Source: Candidatus Heimdallarchaeota archaeon (GTDB taxonomy: Archaea > Asgardarchaeota > Heimdallarchaeia > Heimdallarchaeales > Heimdallarchaeaceae). Taken from it: 64,000 nucleotides of DNA. Below the pieces are notes generated by a model, which did no database searches, was not told where the DNA came from, and was given only the letters and a program-made list of their open reading frames with translations. The stretch is taken from NCBI GenBank assembly GCA_018238545.1, contig JABCTC010000016.1, positions 1-64,000 of the forward strand, in the 5' to 3' direction. The position numbers and the translations under genes are program-made. This document shows, one piece after another, positions 1-10,089 of the stretch; within the stretch, counting starts at the first letter, position 1, and each line of letters begins with the position of its first letter.

Positions 1-340
1 AAAAAAGACTGATTTTGTTATCATCATTGACAGACCAGTTCATTATAACCTTTCATTTATTGCTGGTGAGACTATGAAAAATGGAGCAATAGGGGCGGCT
101 TATATTACCGAATACCCCAATGATGTGAAGATTAGTTTTAGATTAAGTAAGGCTTTATCGGCTGAAGAAATTGATAAATTCAGAGTAGATTTACTAGCAC
201 AAAGCATGTCTGGTGGTGGTCATAAACCGGCTTCAGGAGCAGAAACAGAAACACTTGAAGAAGCATTGACTAAGATTGAAAACTGGGTAAAAAACCTTAA
301 TTTTGAAATGGAAATTATTGATTTAAGAGAAAAAGAATAA
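1..340 (+). CDS. DHH/DHHA1-family phosphoesterase, C-terminal part (5' end outside window)
   Basis: The reading frame is already open from base 2 and runs to TAA at 338-340, so this is the tail of a longer gene; the first ATG at 74 is internal. The tail carries GGGHKPASG, the glycine-rich substrate-binding motif of DHHA1 domains. Proteins of this kind are oligonucleotide or cyclic-dinucleotide phosphodiesterases of the RecJ/NrnA group. The catalytic DHH half lies to the left, so the substrate cannot be judged. It converges on rtcB with only 8 bp between the stop codons. A second, complete DHH protein lies at about 54.1-55.1 kb. Confidence 0.75.
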   Translation, partial: KKTDFVIIIDRPVHYNLSFIAGETMKNGAIGAAYITEYPNDVKISFRLSKALSAEEIDKFRVDLLAQSMSGGGHKPASGAETETLEEALTKIENWVKNLNFEMEIIDLREKE

Positions 341-348
341 AAAAGAAG

Positions 349-1824
349 TTACCCCTTTACATTTCCAATTGGTGTAACTCTTACTACAGGGTGACTAATC
401 TGAGCTAATTTTAGGGCGTTAACAACTTCATTAACATCTTTATATGCAAAACCCGCTTCTTCTGCTAATCCTGGCATTGATGCTCCCTTGACATAAATAC
501 CTCTTTCTCTCATTGCTTTTTGTAAAAGATCACCTCTAACTTGTCTTTTGGCTTTGCTTCTACTCATGGTTCTTCCTGCACCGTGTGCTGTAGATCCAAA
601 ACTAACTTCCATTGACTTTTCTTTTCCAGTTAGAAGATAGGAGCCAGTCTCCATTGATCCACCAATAAGGATTGGTTGACCTATGTCGCGGTATTCTTGT
701 GGAATTTCATTATGATTGGGTGGAAAGCTTCGTGTTGCCCCTTTTCTATGCACCATTAATTTCTTCTTTATACCGTCAACTGTATGTTCTTCAATTTTAG
801 CAATGTTATGTGCAACATCATAGACAAGATTCAGTCCTAGTTCATCTTCATCTTTGCTAAAAACTTCAGAGAAAACTTTTCTAACATTATAAGTGATAAT
901 CTGTCTGTTTGCGAAAGCCATATTAGAAGCACAACCCATTGCTGCAAAATAGTTTTCACCCTCTTTTGACTTAACAGGAACACTAGCAAGTTCCTGATCA
1001 AGAATAGGAATTTTGTATTTTTGCATAGCTGTAAGACTTGATCGCAGATAATCTGTAGCTACTTGATGTCCAAAACCTCTTGAACCACAATGGATCATAA
1101 CAGTTACTTGATAAGGTTTTACAATCCCCAATTTTCTTGCAATATCTTCATCAAATATACCACCAGGTTTAACGACTTGAATTTCACAATAATGATTTCC
1201 TGAACCCAATGTACCTAGTTGTCTGAGTCCTCTATTTTTCGCTTTATCACTAACTTTTAAGGCATCAGCTTCAGACATTTTTCCTTGACTCTCAATACGA
1301 CGAACATCCTCTTCTCTTGCATAACCATTCTCTAAACACCATCTAGCCCCATTTTCAAGGACTGAATCAAATTCAGAACGTGATAGATTAGCTAATTTTG
1401 GATCGTGTTTGAGCTTAACCCCTACTCCAGCAGGAACCTTTTGATATAACTTATCAACTAGCTCCTTAATCTTAGGTTTGACATCTCTTTCTTCTAATGT
1501 GGTTGTAAGCATGCGGACTCCACAATTAATGTCAAAACCCACACCACCAGGGCTAATAACCCCTTCTTCCATATCAAAGGCTGCTACGCCGCCTATAGGA
1601 AAACCATATCCTGCATGGGAATCAGGTAGTGCTAGTGCATACTTTTGAATACCTGGAAGTGTCGCAACGTTGGTTATTTGGTCAACTACTCGTCTTTCTA
1701 TGCCTTGTTTAAGAGCTGGAGTGAGAATCATTCTTGCAGGTACTCTCATACCTTTCTTGAAAGACATAGGAATTTCCCATGTTACTTCATTTATTTTTCT
1801 CATTGGAATATTTTCAGCTGACAT
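349..1824 (-). CDS. rtcB: tRNA-splicing ligase RtcB
   Basis: This is a 491-residue RtcB, the GTP- and Mn-dependent ligase that joins 2',3'-cyclic-phosphate and 5'-OH RNA ends in tRNA splicing and RNA repair. Visible signatures are GGVGFDINCGVR at about 93-104 with the metal-binding Asp and Cys, an HCGSRGFGHQ stretch, GSMETGSYLL, and AHGAGRTMSRS near the C-terminus around the guanylylated His. The length is normal for the family and there is no intein. It is divergent from the archease gene, which encodes its activating cofactor, so the two probably share the roughly 100 bp promoter region between them. Confidence 0.97.
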   Translation of the reverse strand: MSAENIPMRKINEVTWEIPMSFKKGMRVPARMILTPALKQGIERRVVDQITNVATLPGIQKYALALPDSHAGYGFPIGGVAAFDMEEGVISPGGVGFDINCGVRMLTTTLEERDVKPKIKELVDKLYQKVPAGVGVKLKHDPKLANLSRSEFDSVLENGARWCLENGYAREEDVRRIESQGKMSEADALKVSDKAKNRGLRQLGTLGSGNHYCEIQVVKPGGIFDEDIARKLGIVKPYQVTVMIHCGSRGFGHQVATDYLRSSLTAMQKYKIPILDQELASVPVKSKEGENYFAAMGCASNMAFANRQIITYNVRKVFSEVFSKDEDELGLNLVYDVAHNIAKIEEHTVDGIKKKLMVHRKGATRSFPPNHNEIPQEYRDIGQPILIGGSMETGSYLLTGKEKSMEVSFGSTAHGAGRTMSRSKAKRQVRGDLLQKAMRERGIYVKGASMPGLAEEAGFAYKDVNEVVNALKLAQISHPVVRVTPIGNVKG

Positions 1825-1924
1825 TTATCTCAAGAGAACTGGATATTGGTATTTAATAAATCTCGTGATTAGACATAAAATTATCAAGAAAGAATGATTT
1901 TTATTTTGAACTTTATTTCTACAG

Positions 1925-2362
1925 ATGAAGCTCATGTTCAAATATACGATCCTTGATGATGAAGTGAAATCAGATTTTGCTTTTGAAGTAATTGCAGACA
2001 CTCTTTCAGAACTGTTTCGTGGAGCTGGAATCGCTTCTATGGTTGCTATGGTAAACATTAGTTCTGTTAAAGTAACAAATGAATGGAATTTTGAACTTGA
2101 AGCTGAAGATGAACAATTGCTTCTTTATGATTTTTTAAGCGAACTGATATATTTGAAAGATGCAGAAACTGTACTCTTCAAAGATTTCGAAATTACCATT
2201 GAAAAAAATGAAAAACTAAAACTTAAGTGTAAGGCATTAGGTTCACAGATTGACTGGGAGAATGAAGGATTACTTACTGATGTTAAGGCTGTAACTATGT
2301 ACGAATTCAGGATTGAGAAGAAAAAAAATCAATGGTCTTGTCATGTAATCTTAGATCTTTAA
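1925..2362 (+). CDS. archease (RtcB cofactor)
   Basis: The 145-residue protein has the archease pattern: an acidic N-terminal stretch in place of the usual tADvai motif, then DFLSELIYLKD (the family's LNELLYL region), and a C-terminal DVKAVTMYEF segment followed by a short strand ending in VILDL. Archease speeds guanylylation and turnover of RtcB, and the divergent pairing with rtcB supports the call. The TADV-like metal site is replaced by a DDEV-like stretch, so metal binding near the N-terminus may be altered. Confidence 0.9.
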   Translation: MKLMFKYTILDDEVKSDFAFEVIADTLSELFRGAGIASMVAMVNISSVKVTNEWNFELEAEDEQLLLYDFLSELIYLKDAETVLFKDFEITIEKNEKLKLKCKALGSQIDWENEGLLTDVKAVTMYEFRIEKKKNQWSCHVILDL

Positions 2363-2511
2363 CAGTTGTTCTTTTTGTGAATTCTTACTAACAGCATCTT
2401 GCTTTCTATAAGGTTTTATTGCACAAATAACATAGATTAGACCTACTGAATAAAGTTTATAAAGCAACCTTTTCTTCGTTAAACATCCCTATCGAAAAAA
2501 GAGGAATCGAG

Positions 2512-2937
2512 ATGGCAGATACAACAATTAAAGACAAATATTTGATCAAGGGAGAACCTTTTCTCTACACTAAAGAATTTGAATGGGTTCTTCAAGAAGG
2601 AGAAGTTTACATATATGGTATCTCAAACTACGCCGCTGTAGAACTTGGTGAACTTGCATATGTAGAACTACCTGAAGTAGGAGACACCTTCGAAGAAGGA
2701 AAATCTATGGGAATAATAGAGGCATTAAAAACAGTCGTAGACTTCTATGCACCTTTTGACTGTGAAATCGTTGAAGTTCATACAGAACTTGAAGATGATG
2801 CTTCTGTCATTACTGAAGACTGCTATAATGAAGGGTGGATAGTTAAAGTCAAACCCACTGGACCAACTGATGTTCTTATAACACCAGAAAACTTCGTTAA
2901 GCAAGTTGAAAACGAGATTGAAGAAGGATCTCATTAA
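2512..2937 (+). CDS. gcvH: glycine cleavage system H protein
   Basis: GcvH carries the aminomethyl group on a lipoyl arm between the glycine cleavage enzymes. The 141-residue sequence shows the family pattern: a WV-containing strand, GISNYAAVELGELAYVELPEVG, then IIEALKTVVDFYAPFDCEIVEV, in which Lys73 is the predicted lipoyl lysine. It is followed after 20 bp by gcvPA and then gcvPB, so the three probably form an operon. Neither gcvT nor a lipoamide dehydrogenase is present in the window. Confidence 0.95.
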   Translation: MADTTIKDKYLIKGEPFLYTKEFEWVLQEGEVYIYGISNYAAVELGELAYVELPEVGDTFEEGKSMGIIEALKTVVDFYAPFDCEIVEVHTELEDDASVITEDCYNEGWIVKVKPTGPTDVLITPENFVKQVENEIEEGSH

Positions 2938-2957
2938 TTATTTAAGAGGTGATTTTT

Positions 2958-4340
2958 ATGGGTGATAACTATGCTCACCCCTATTTAGCTAATTCTAAAA
3001 AGGATATAGACGAAATGTTAGAATATCTAGGAATCAGTAGTATAGAAGAGCTATATTCTGATATCCCTGATGAAATTCGATTTAAAGGACAATTGAAGCT
3101 ACCCCATTACCAAAGTGAATTTGAACTGATGGAAGCTGTTAAGAAAAAATTAGGCAAAAACATAACTACAAGAGAAGTTCGATCATTTCTTGGTGGAGGC
3201 GTGTTAGATATTTACATGCCAGCTATTCAAGATGAAATATTACGAAGAACTGAATTTTATAGTGCTTATACACCTTATCAAGCTGAAGCAAGTCAAGGAA
3301 CACTACAAAGCATGTTTGAATATCAAAGTTTGATATGCGAGCTTGTTGGTATGGATGTTGCTAATTGCTCTTTATATGATTGGGCCACAGGAGTTGGTGA
3401 AGCAGCTCTGATGGCTTCAAGAATCACAAAACGTACAAAATTTGTTTACACAGCCGCAATTGCTCCAAACAGAGAAGATGTTTTGAAAAATTATGTCACT
3501 GGTGCTAATCTTGAACTAGAAATAGTTCCTTATGATGAGACTACTGGAAAAATGGACATAGCAAAGACCAAAGCATTACTTGATGACACAGTAGCAGGCA
3601 TCTACATCGAGAATCCAAATTTCTTCGGAATTATCGAGGATGAACTTGATGAAATTATTGCAGATGCTCATGCCAAAGGAATTAGAGTTGTTGTTGGAGC
3701 TGATATGAACTCTCTTGCATTGCTTAAACCTCCAGGAGAATATGGAGCAGACATAGCAATAGGAGAAGGTCAGTCCATAGGTGGTGGGCCATTAAATTTT
3801 GGAGGACCACTTCTAGGAATTCTTGCAATGAAATATAACAAGAAAGAATCTAGACAAATGCCTGGACGAATTGTAGGAAAAACCATCACTTCAAATGAAG
3901 GAGAAGTAGCTTATGCCAACACTCTCCAGACAAGAGAACAACACATCAAAAGAGAAAGAGCTACAAGTAATATTTGTACAAATGAAGCATTGGTTGCTCT
4001 AAGTTGTGCAATTCATCTAACTCTATTAGGACCACAAGGTTACAAGGAAACAGCTGAAACAATGTACCTTAGTGCTCATCATGTAACCAAAGAACTTGAT
4101 AAAATTGGTGTTAAGAGGGTATTTGACAGCGAATTCTTTAACACATTCATTCTTGATCTTAAAATTCCTAAAGGCAAGAAGCAAGAATTTACTCAATTCA
4201 TGTTGGAGAGAAAGATATTCCCAGGAATACCGTATTCATTTGATGGAGAAAATTATGACTACATTGTGACTACTTCTTACTTGCTTTGTGAAAAAGACCT
4301 TGATGATTTTGTTAAGGCGATTGGTGAATGGAGGAAATAA
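2958..4340 (+). CDS. gcvPA: glycine dehydrogenase (decarboxylating) subunit 1
   Basis: This is the N-terminal half of P protein encoded separately, as in archaea and many Gram-positive bacteria. The sequence begins MGDNYAHPYLANS, and the family segments RSFLGGGVLDIYMPAIQDEI and SAYTPYQAEASQGTLQ are clear. An in-frame GTG lies at 2949, but the GAGGTG ribosome site at 2945-2950 overlaps it and sits about 7 bases before the ATG at 2958, so 2958 is the likely start. It pairs with gcvPB, whose start region touches its 3' end, to form the decarboxylase that releases CO2 from glycine. Confidence 0.95.
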   Translation: MGDNYAHPYLANSKKDIDEMLEYLGISSIEELYSDIPDEIRFKGQLKLPHYQSEFELMEAVKKKLGKNITTREVRSFLGGGVLDIYMPAIQDEILRRTEFYSAYTPYQAEASQGTLQSMFEYQSLICELVGMDVANCSLYDWATGVGEAALMASRITKRTKFVYTAAIAPNREDVLKNYVTGANLELEIVPYDETTGKMDIAKTKALLDDTVAGIYIENPNFFGIIEDELDEIIADAHAKGIRVVVGADMNSLALLKPPGEYGADIAIGEGQSIGGGPLNFGGPLLGILAMKYNKKESRQMPGRIVGKTITSNEGEVAYANTLQTREQHIKRERATSNICTNEALVALSCAIHLTLLGPQGYKETAETMYLSAHHVTKELDKIGVKRVFDSEFFNTFILDLKIPKGKKQEFTQFMLERKIFPGIPYSFDGENYDYIVTTSYLLCEKDLDDFVKAIGEWRK

Positions 4341-4342
4341 AG

Positions 4343-5845
4343 ATGTACAGACAAGCAAAATACGATGAACCATTAATTTTTGAACTTGGTAAAAAAGGAC
4401 GAAGGGCCCATTTACCTCCAAGGTGTGATTTTTCTAGAGAGGATATTAACATTCCTGAAAATATGAAAAGAATCACTCCACCTGATCTACCAGAGCTTCA
4501 TGAAGGAGAAGTTATGAGACATTATGTTCATCTTTCACAGATGAATTATTGTGTTGATACTAACACATATCCACTAGGATCATGTACAATGAAATACAAT
4601 CCCAAAGTGAACGAATCTATTGTGAGATCTGAAAAAATAATGTATCTTCATCCTAACCAACCTGTTGAAACAGTACAAGGAATTCTAGAAATTCTTTATG
4701 AATTACAAACTTCATTAGGAGAATTAGCAGGATTGCCACACACTACACTTCAACCACCTGCTGGTGCAAGTGGTGAGTACACCGGATTAGCTCTCATTAA
4801 AGCATATCACGTAGATAATGGTGAAACACAAAGAGATGAGATTATTGCTCCAGATTCAAGTCATGGAACAAATCCAGCAAGTACTGTTTTGAATGGTCAA
4901 AAATTAATAGAAATCAAGTCTAATGAAGATGGCAGAGTAGACATGGATGCATTAAAAGCAGCTGTTTCTGATAAAACTGCAGGTTTGATGCTCACTAACC
5001 CAAACACTCTAGGTATTTTTGAAAAAGACATTATTGAAATGTCTAATACCGTTAGAGATGCCGGAGGTTTACTTTATTATGACGGTGCTAATTTCAATGC
5101 AATCGTTGGTAAGATTAGACCAGGTGACATGGGTTATGATGTGCTACATTTCAATTTGCATAAAACATTCGCTACACCACACGGTGGAGGAGGTCCAGGA
5201 ACTGGTGCAGTTTGCTGTAATGACATTCTCGAACCATATCTACCAGTTCCAACAATTAATCATGATAAGGACAAAGACTATTATTACTTTGATTATGACC
5301 GTCCAAAATCTATTGGAAAAGTTCATGGTTACCACGGTAATGTAGCCGTCGCTCTTAGAGCTTATGCATATATTGCTGCCCTTGGTGAGATTGGTTTGAA
5401 AAATACATCAGATCAAGCTGTTCTCACAGCTAATTATGTTATGAGAAAAATGGAAAAGATAGATGGATTAAGACTTAGTCACACATCATCAATACCAAGA
5501 AAACATGAGTCAGTTCTTGAAGCAACACCATTTTTACGAAACCACGATGTTTCAGGAATGGATATAGCAAAAATGTTAATCAGTCGAGGCTTACATGCCC
5601 CAACAGTCTACTTCCCATTAATAGCACACGAAGCTTTAATGATGGAACCAACTGAAAATGAAAACAAAGATAGACTTGACCAATATGTTCAGATCTTGGA
5701 AGAAGAGATGGATAAAGCACGAAAAGATCCTGACTATGCTCATAATGCACCAAAATGGACTTCAATTGGAAGGGTAGATGATGGATACGCCATACGAAAC
5801 TTAACTCTATCTTGGAAAATGATGAAAGAAAAACAAGAAGAATAA
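4343..5845 (+). CDS. gcvPB: glycine dehydrogenase (decarboxylating) subunit 2
   Basis: This is the PLP-binding half of glycine decarboxylase, about 500 residues. The motif HFNLHKTFATPHGGGGPG carries the PLP lysine at about residue 274. An in-frame ATG at 4328 overlaps gcvPA, but the GGAGG at 4330-4334 lies 8 bases before the ATG at 4343, which makes 4343 the better start. It is the last gene of gcvH-gcvPA-gcvPB and is followed by a T-rich tract shared with a convergent gene. Together with GcvH it would allow glycine oxidation, or the reverse reaction, if GcvT and a dihydrolipoamide dehydrogenase are encoded elsewhere. Confidence 0.96.
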   Translation: MYRQAKYDEPLIFELGKKGRRAHLPPRCDFSREDINIPENMKRITPPDLPELHEGEVMRHYVHLSQMNYCVDTNTYPLGSCTMKYNPKVNESIVRSEKIMYLHPNQPVETVQGILEILYELQTSLGELAGLPHTTLQPPAGASGEYTGLALIKAYHVDNGETQRDEIIAPDSSHGTNPASTVLNGQKLIEIKSNEDGRVDMDALKAAVSDKTAGLMLTNPNTLGIFEKDIIEMSNTVRDAGGLLYYDGANFNAIVGKIRPGDMGYDVLHFNLHKTFATPHGGGGPGTGAVCCNDILEPYLPVPTINHDKDKDYYYFDYDRPKSIGKVHGYHGNVAVALRAYAYIAALGEIGLKNTSDQAVLTANYVMRKMEKIDGLRLSHTSSIPRKHESVLEATPFLRNHDVSGMDIAKMLISRGLHAPTVYFPLIAHEALMMEPTENENKDRLDQYVQILEEEMDKARKDPDYAHNAPKWTSIGRVDDGYAIRNLTLSWKMMKEKQEE

Positions 5846-5860
5846 TAAACAATTATTCTC

Positions 5861-5884
5861 TTTTTTTATTTTTCTATTTTTTTA
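5861..5884 (+). terminator. T-tract terminator after gcvPB
   Basis: Runs of T (seven at 5861-5867, then further T blocks) follow the gcvPB stop codon. Archaeal transcription commonly ends at such tracts without a hairpin. It overlaps the end of the converging gene. Confidence 0.5.
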
Positions 5885-6361
5885 CTTTTTCTTACGTTTT
5901 GTTGTTTCTTGTAAAGGAGGATTAATGAAAACACCAATAATAAGAATAATTGACATTCCTAATATTTCTTTGAATGCGACATTGTCAACAATGTTTACTG
6001 GCATACCATCTCTTATAACTTCTATTGCTTCGAATCCAAAAAATACTATAAGAAATTGAACAAGAAAATAAATCATAACAGCAATAAAAGCTCCTTGAAT
6101 CAAATATCTGAATATGGGTTTTTCTTTTTCTCTTTCTCTTTTATATAGATATTCTGAAATTAGTAAACCTACTGCACTTAATCCTAATGCCCCAAAAATT
6201 GGAAAAGCAATTAGTAATGTAATTTGCTCTGCATTATTGAAATTAACTATGTCACTTAGATAGTAGAAGTGTGGTACTTGTGCTAGAAAAGCTATTGAGA
6301 ATAAAGCAATAATACTGGGCCAAGCTGCTTGTCTATCCCATATTCGTTCAGTTTTACTCAT
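5882..6361 (-). CDS. unknown membrane protein, about 4 TM segments
   Basis: This 159-residue protein has no family that I recognise. Hydrophobic segments lie at about 14-35, 46-70, 88-110 and 131-150. Charged linkers separate them, including a Lys/Arg/Glu-rich loop near 72-82, and the tail is very basic (KRKKK). It stands alone between gcvPB, which converges on it, and the thioredoxin-V4R gene, which points the same way with 129 bp between. The gene looks genuine because of consistent hydrophobic periodicity and a clean ATG start. Confidence 0.7.
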   Translation of the reverse strand: MSKTERIWDRQAAWPSIIALFSIAFLAQVPHFYYLSDIVNFNNAEQITLLIAFPIFGALGLSAVGLLISEYLYKREREKEKPIFRYLIQGAFIAVMIYFLVQFLIVFFGFEAIEVIRDGMPVNIVDNVAFKEILGMSIILIIGVFINPPLQETTKRKKK

Positions 6362-6490
6362 GATAATCGTCCTTCTGTCAACATTCTTTTTGAAATCTAC
6401 AAAATCGTTTAATTATAACTTTTGTGATGGAGAATTAAAATTGAATCATCATTTTTCTCTATAATAATAAAATAAATTGGTGAATTGAGA

Positions 6491-8056
6491 TTAATTATCT
6501 TCTTCATCAAAGGAATATCCTTTTTCAATTCTGAATTCACAGAAGTTATGACCTGTTCCATGACATTTAGTCTCTGTTACGATAGGAGGATCTTTGAGTA
6601 TGAGAGCTAATCTTCCTGCTAAGTAACCCGATTGAAAATCACAGAGAGTTTCGTTGAGATTTGTTTCTGAAAGGTTTGCACCAGATGCATATGCACATTC
6701 ATATATTCGAATGAACATTTCATCTTCATCTTCGCTATCTCTAACTTCAACAAAGGAATATCCTCTAGCTAGGTAATTTGTCGGATGAGTCATGTATTTC
6801 ATGATAATCTCTGTAGCCTTCTTTAATGAGCTGATAGGCAAGGTTTCATCATCTAGAAGCTGGTAAATAATGTTCTTTCCAGGTCCTATAACTCCAAGTT
6901 CTCTTCCAGCTGAATAGAGGAGAGCGCCACAGAAATTATCTCGGAATTTCAGAGAAATTATCTGCTGCTGTAAAGCACTAATGTGAACAAAATCAACGTC
7001 ATTAGGCCTTAGAGCTTCTTTCATAAGCAAAGAATTATGTCCGTGCTGTGTTGTTTCATGTATGAATTCATAGAAAAGTTGTCTTCTGAAATCTTCTGCA
7101 GGAATTTCACCTAGGAATTGAACACGTTTATCTCCTTCTTTAGGCTTATATACCTGATAAGGTGCTTTGCCAACTTCCTTTCCTAAGAATACTTCAATTT
7201 CAAACTCACAACAATCGTCGCCCAATCCTCTACACTTACTTTCAATAACACTAGTTGCGGAACCTATCATTGCTTCTATTGTTCCTGCAATTTCTCCTGC
7301 AGTATAATGGCATAACGTTTCTCCGATGTTGATTGCGCCAGCACTATTAACTAACTCATATATCCGAAGAGTTGCGGTGTAACCTTCCACTTTAGCTATA
7401 TCACAATGTGTAGCTAAGTATAATGGAACTACATTGTTGTGACTATAGAGTTTAGCAAGTGCAATCAAAGCTTCTTGAAATCGTTCTGCAGGTTTAACAG
7501 CTCCTACTTTAGGGTTCAAAACTGTTAAGTAATAAGGAGCAGCACCATAAATGCCTAGTTCTCTTCCACTTTGGTAAAGTAACTGGGGGATAAGTGGATC
7601 TAACTGGAGCAATGACATCATGACTTGTTGATAAATGCCGATATGGACGTAATCACCTAGATTGTTTCGTACGAGTTCTTGGGAGATTATACTGCTGATA
7701 GTATTCTTTGTTAGAATCATCATGCTCTCTCTTAGTCTAGTATCACGTTGTCTGTTAATGATGTTAGGTAGAATTGAAGACCAGAGCTTTTCTCTAATGA
7801 CATCTTCTGTTATCAAGCCTTCTGCAATCCTTTCTTCGTTCATGATTACTACAGGAACACTCATAATACCATATTGAGCAGCAATTTCCTGCTCTTCAGT
7901 AATGTCAATAGTACTTACATGAAGCATGCCTTTCATAGAAGTACCTGCGATATTCTCGATAACACGTTCAACTTCAGGACAAGCAAAACAGTCAGGGCTT
8001 GTAAAGAATAGAAGCCGCACTTTTTCTGTATCTTGAAGTGTTTCTTCATCACTCAT
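6491..8056 (-). CDS. thioredoxin-like domain fused to two V4R (hydrocarbon-binding) domains
   Basis: The 521-residue protein begins with a thioredoxin or glutaredoxin-like domain (about 1-95) holding a CFAC redox pair at Cys23 and Cys26 and a cis-Pro loop (MSVPVVIM). Two homologous V4R domains follow, at about 110-285 and 320-515. Each ends with the family's cysteine-rich signature: ESKCRGLGDDCCEF in the first and ETKCHGTGHNFCEF in the second. V4R domains bind small hydrophobic ligands and often act as sensors. The fusion suggests a redox-linked ligand sensor; no effector domain is present. The function is inferred, the domain calls are firm. Confidence 0.8.
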   Translation of the reverse strand: MSDEETLQDTEKVRLLFFTSPDCFACPEVERVIENIAGTSMKGMLHVSTIDITEEQEIAAQYGIMSVPVVIMNEERIAEGLITEDVIREKLWSSILPNIINRQRDTRLRESMMILTKNTISSIISQELVRNNLGDYVHIGIYQQVMMSLLQLDPLIPQLLYQSGRELGIYGAAPYYLTVLNPKVGAVKPAERFQEALIALAKLYSHNNVVPLYLATHCDIAKVEGYTATLRIYELVNSAGAINIGETLCHYTAGEIAGTIEAMIGSATSVIESKCRGLGDDCCEFEIEVFLGKEVGKAPYQVYKPKEGDKRVQFLGEIPAEDFRRQLFYEFIHETTQHGHNSLLMKEALRPNDVDFVHISALQQQIISLKFRDNFCGALLYSAGRELGVIGPGKNIIYQLLDDETLPISSLKKATEIIMKYMTHPTNYLARGYSFVEVRDSEDEDEMFIRIYECAYASGANLSETNLNETLCDFQSGYLAGRLALILKDPPIVTETKCHGTGHNFCEFRIEKGYSFDEEDN

Positions 8057-8274
8057 TTAGGATATCCCCAGTAACAAACAATTATACCTTAACGATAAAA
8101 ATGTTGTCTTAATTTCCAATGAAAAGTTGAGATAGAGAAATAAAAAGGATGGAAGTACAATTAATCCTAAATTCGTTAAAAGATGAAAGAAACTAAAAAA
8201 CAAGTATTCAGGGATTTCAAGTCAAAAAAATAGCTTACAGCAAGATTTTGTAATTTTTAAGAAGATAGCAAAGA

Positions 8275-8282
8275 TTATATAT
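8275..8282 (+). promoter_or_regulatory. TATA box for thermosome gene
   Basis: TTATATAT follows a purine-rich stretch (AGCAAAGA) that could serve as BRE. The expected transcription start about 25 bases downstream, near 8306, gives a leader of roughly 30 bases to the ATG at 8335. Archaeal promoter spacing supports the call; it has not been mapped. Confidence 0.55.
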
Positions 8283-8334
8283 CAATGAAAAGAAGTCAAA
8301 AGTGAAATTTAAGTAAACATTTTATGTGATAATT

Positions 8335-9999
8335 ATGATAGGACAAGGACAAGTGCCGGTAATAATTTTGAAAGAAGGTACTGAAAGATCTAAAGGTCGA
8401 GATGCTCAAAGGAATAATATCATGGCTGCGTCTATTGTAGCAGATACTATTAAAAGCACTCTAGGACCAAAAGGAATGGACAAAATGCTAGTTGATGGTC
8501 TTGGTGACATTTTAATTTCCAACGATGGAGCAACATTGTTAGATGAGATTGATGTTCAACATCCTGCTGCAAAAATTATGGTTCAAGTAGCTAAAGTTCA
8601 GGATCAAGAAACTGGTGATGGTACAACTAGTTCAGTTATCATTGCTGGTGAATTACTCAAGAAAGGTGGCGAACTCTTAGATAAGAAAGTTCATGCATCT
8701 CTAATTGTTGAGGGATACAAAGCAGCATCAACTAAGGCTCAAGAGATTCTTGTAGAATTAGCTCAGAAGATGGAACCTTTCCAAGATGGGAATGAAGTTC
8801 TACAAAAAATTGCTGAAACCTCTCTACACAGTAAAGCTGTTCATTCAGCTAAAGAAGCATTTGCACAAATCGCTGTTAATAGTGTCAAGAGGATAGCTGA
8901 TGAAGATGAGGGTAATTATACCGTTGATTTGGATAATATTAAAATCATACAGAAAACAGGTAAATCCTTAGCTGCATCTGAACTTATTGAAGGTGTTATC
9001 ATTGACAAAGAAGTTGTTCACACAGCTATGCCTAAATCTGTAAAGAATGCTAAAATTCTTCTATTGAACCAAAACATCGAGGTTCAGAAAGGCGAATGGG
9101 ATCGCGAGATTAGAATCAATGACCCATTAGAAATGAAGTCATTTTTAGATAATGAAGAACAAATGTTACGAGATATGGTTGAAAGTGTCAAAACCGTTGG
9201 AGCTACTGTTGTAGTTTGTCAAAAAGGTATAGATGATATGGCACAATATTTCATGGCTAAAGAGAATATCTTAGCTATTAGAAGAGTTAAAAAAAGTGAC
9301 ATGGAAAAAATTTCTCGAGCTACTGGAGGAAGGATAGTTACCAATCTTAAAGATGCTAAAGCAGTAGATCTTGGTGATGCTGGGTTAGTTGAAGAAGTGA
9401 AACTTGGAGATGACGAACATGTATATATCCGTGAATGTAAAAATCCAAAGGCAGTTTCAATCATCTTATACGGCGCTGCTAAGTATATCACTGATGAAGC
9501 AGAAAGAGCATTACATGACGCTTTATGTGTTGTAAGAAATGTTGTTGAAGATAAAACCTACCTACCTGGTGGAGGTTCAATTTATACAGAACTTTCTCTA
9601 CGAATAGATGAGTTTGCTGATGAATTCAAAGACAAAAGACAATTGGCAGTTAAAGCATTCGCTGATTCTCTACTAGTTATACCATCAACTCTTGCAGAGA
9701 ATGCTGGAATAGATCCATTAGATATACTCAATGAAATCAGAGCTGCACACGCAGAAGGTAAAATAGCTGCAGGTAGTGATATACTAAAAGGCGGAAAAAT
9801 CACCGATATGCAAAAAGCTGGAATAATTGAACCACTTAGAGTTCTTTCTCAATCAATTAAATCAGCAAGTGAATCTGCTATAATGATAATGAGAATTGAT
9901 GATGTCATCGTGTCAAAATCCGATAGACCAGCTATGCCCCCAGGGGGTGGAATGCCTCCAGGTATGGGTGGAATGGGCGGTATGCCCGGCATGATGTAA
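8335..9999 (+). CDS. thsA: thermosome subunit (group II chaperonin)
   Basis: Group II chaperonins form an ATP-driven double ring that folds cytosolic proteins. The sequence shows the ATP-binding motifs [21 protein letters not shown] and GDGTTSSV in the N-terminal equatorial region. It also has YLPGGGS with the second equatorial part, and the family's Gly/Met-rich tail. The length of about 554 residues is typical. A GTG nine bases upstream (8326) is in frame, but the ATG at 8335 fits the normal N-terminus. It has its own promoter and stands alone. Confidence 0.97.
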   Translation: MIGQGQVPVIILKEGTERSKGRDAQRNNIMAASIVADTIKSTLGPKGMDKMLVDGLGDILISNDGATLLDEIDVQHPAAKIMVQVAKVQDQETGDGTTSSVIIAGELLKKGGELLDKKVHASLIVEGYKAASTKAQEILVELAQKMEPFQDGNEVLQKIAETSLHSKAVHSAKEAFAQIAVNSVKRIADEDEGNYTVDLDNIKIIQKTGKSLAASELIEGVIIDKEVVHTAMPKSVKNAKILLLNQNIEVQKGEWDREIRINDPLEMKSFLDNEEQMLRDMVESVKTVGATVVVCQKGIDDMAQYFMAKENILAIRRVKKSDMEKISRATGGRIVTNLKDAKAVDLGDAGLVEEVKLGDDEHVYIRECKNPKAVSIILYGAAKYITDEAERALHDALCVVRNVVEDKTYLPGGGSIYTELSLRIDEFADEFKDKRQLAVKAFADSLLVIPSTLAENAGIDPLDILNEIRAAHAEGKIAAGSDILKGGKITDMQKAGIIEPLRVLSQSIKSASESAIMIMRIDDVIVSKSDRPAMPPGGGMPPGMGGMGGMPGMM

Positions 10000-10089
10000 A
10001 AACTAACTCCTTTTCTCTCTTTATTTTCTTTTATTATATTTTCTTGGTTTTTAGATAATCTTATAAAAAATAGCTAAATTTGTGATTTA

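Noticed and set aside
1825..2058. Minus-strand frame over the rtcB/archease intergenic region
   Set aside because: It overlaps the archease gene antisense and has no family features.
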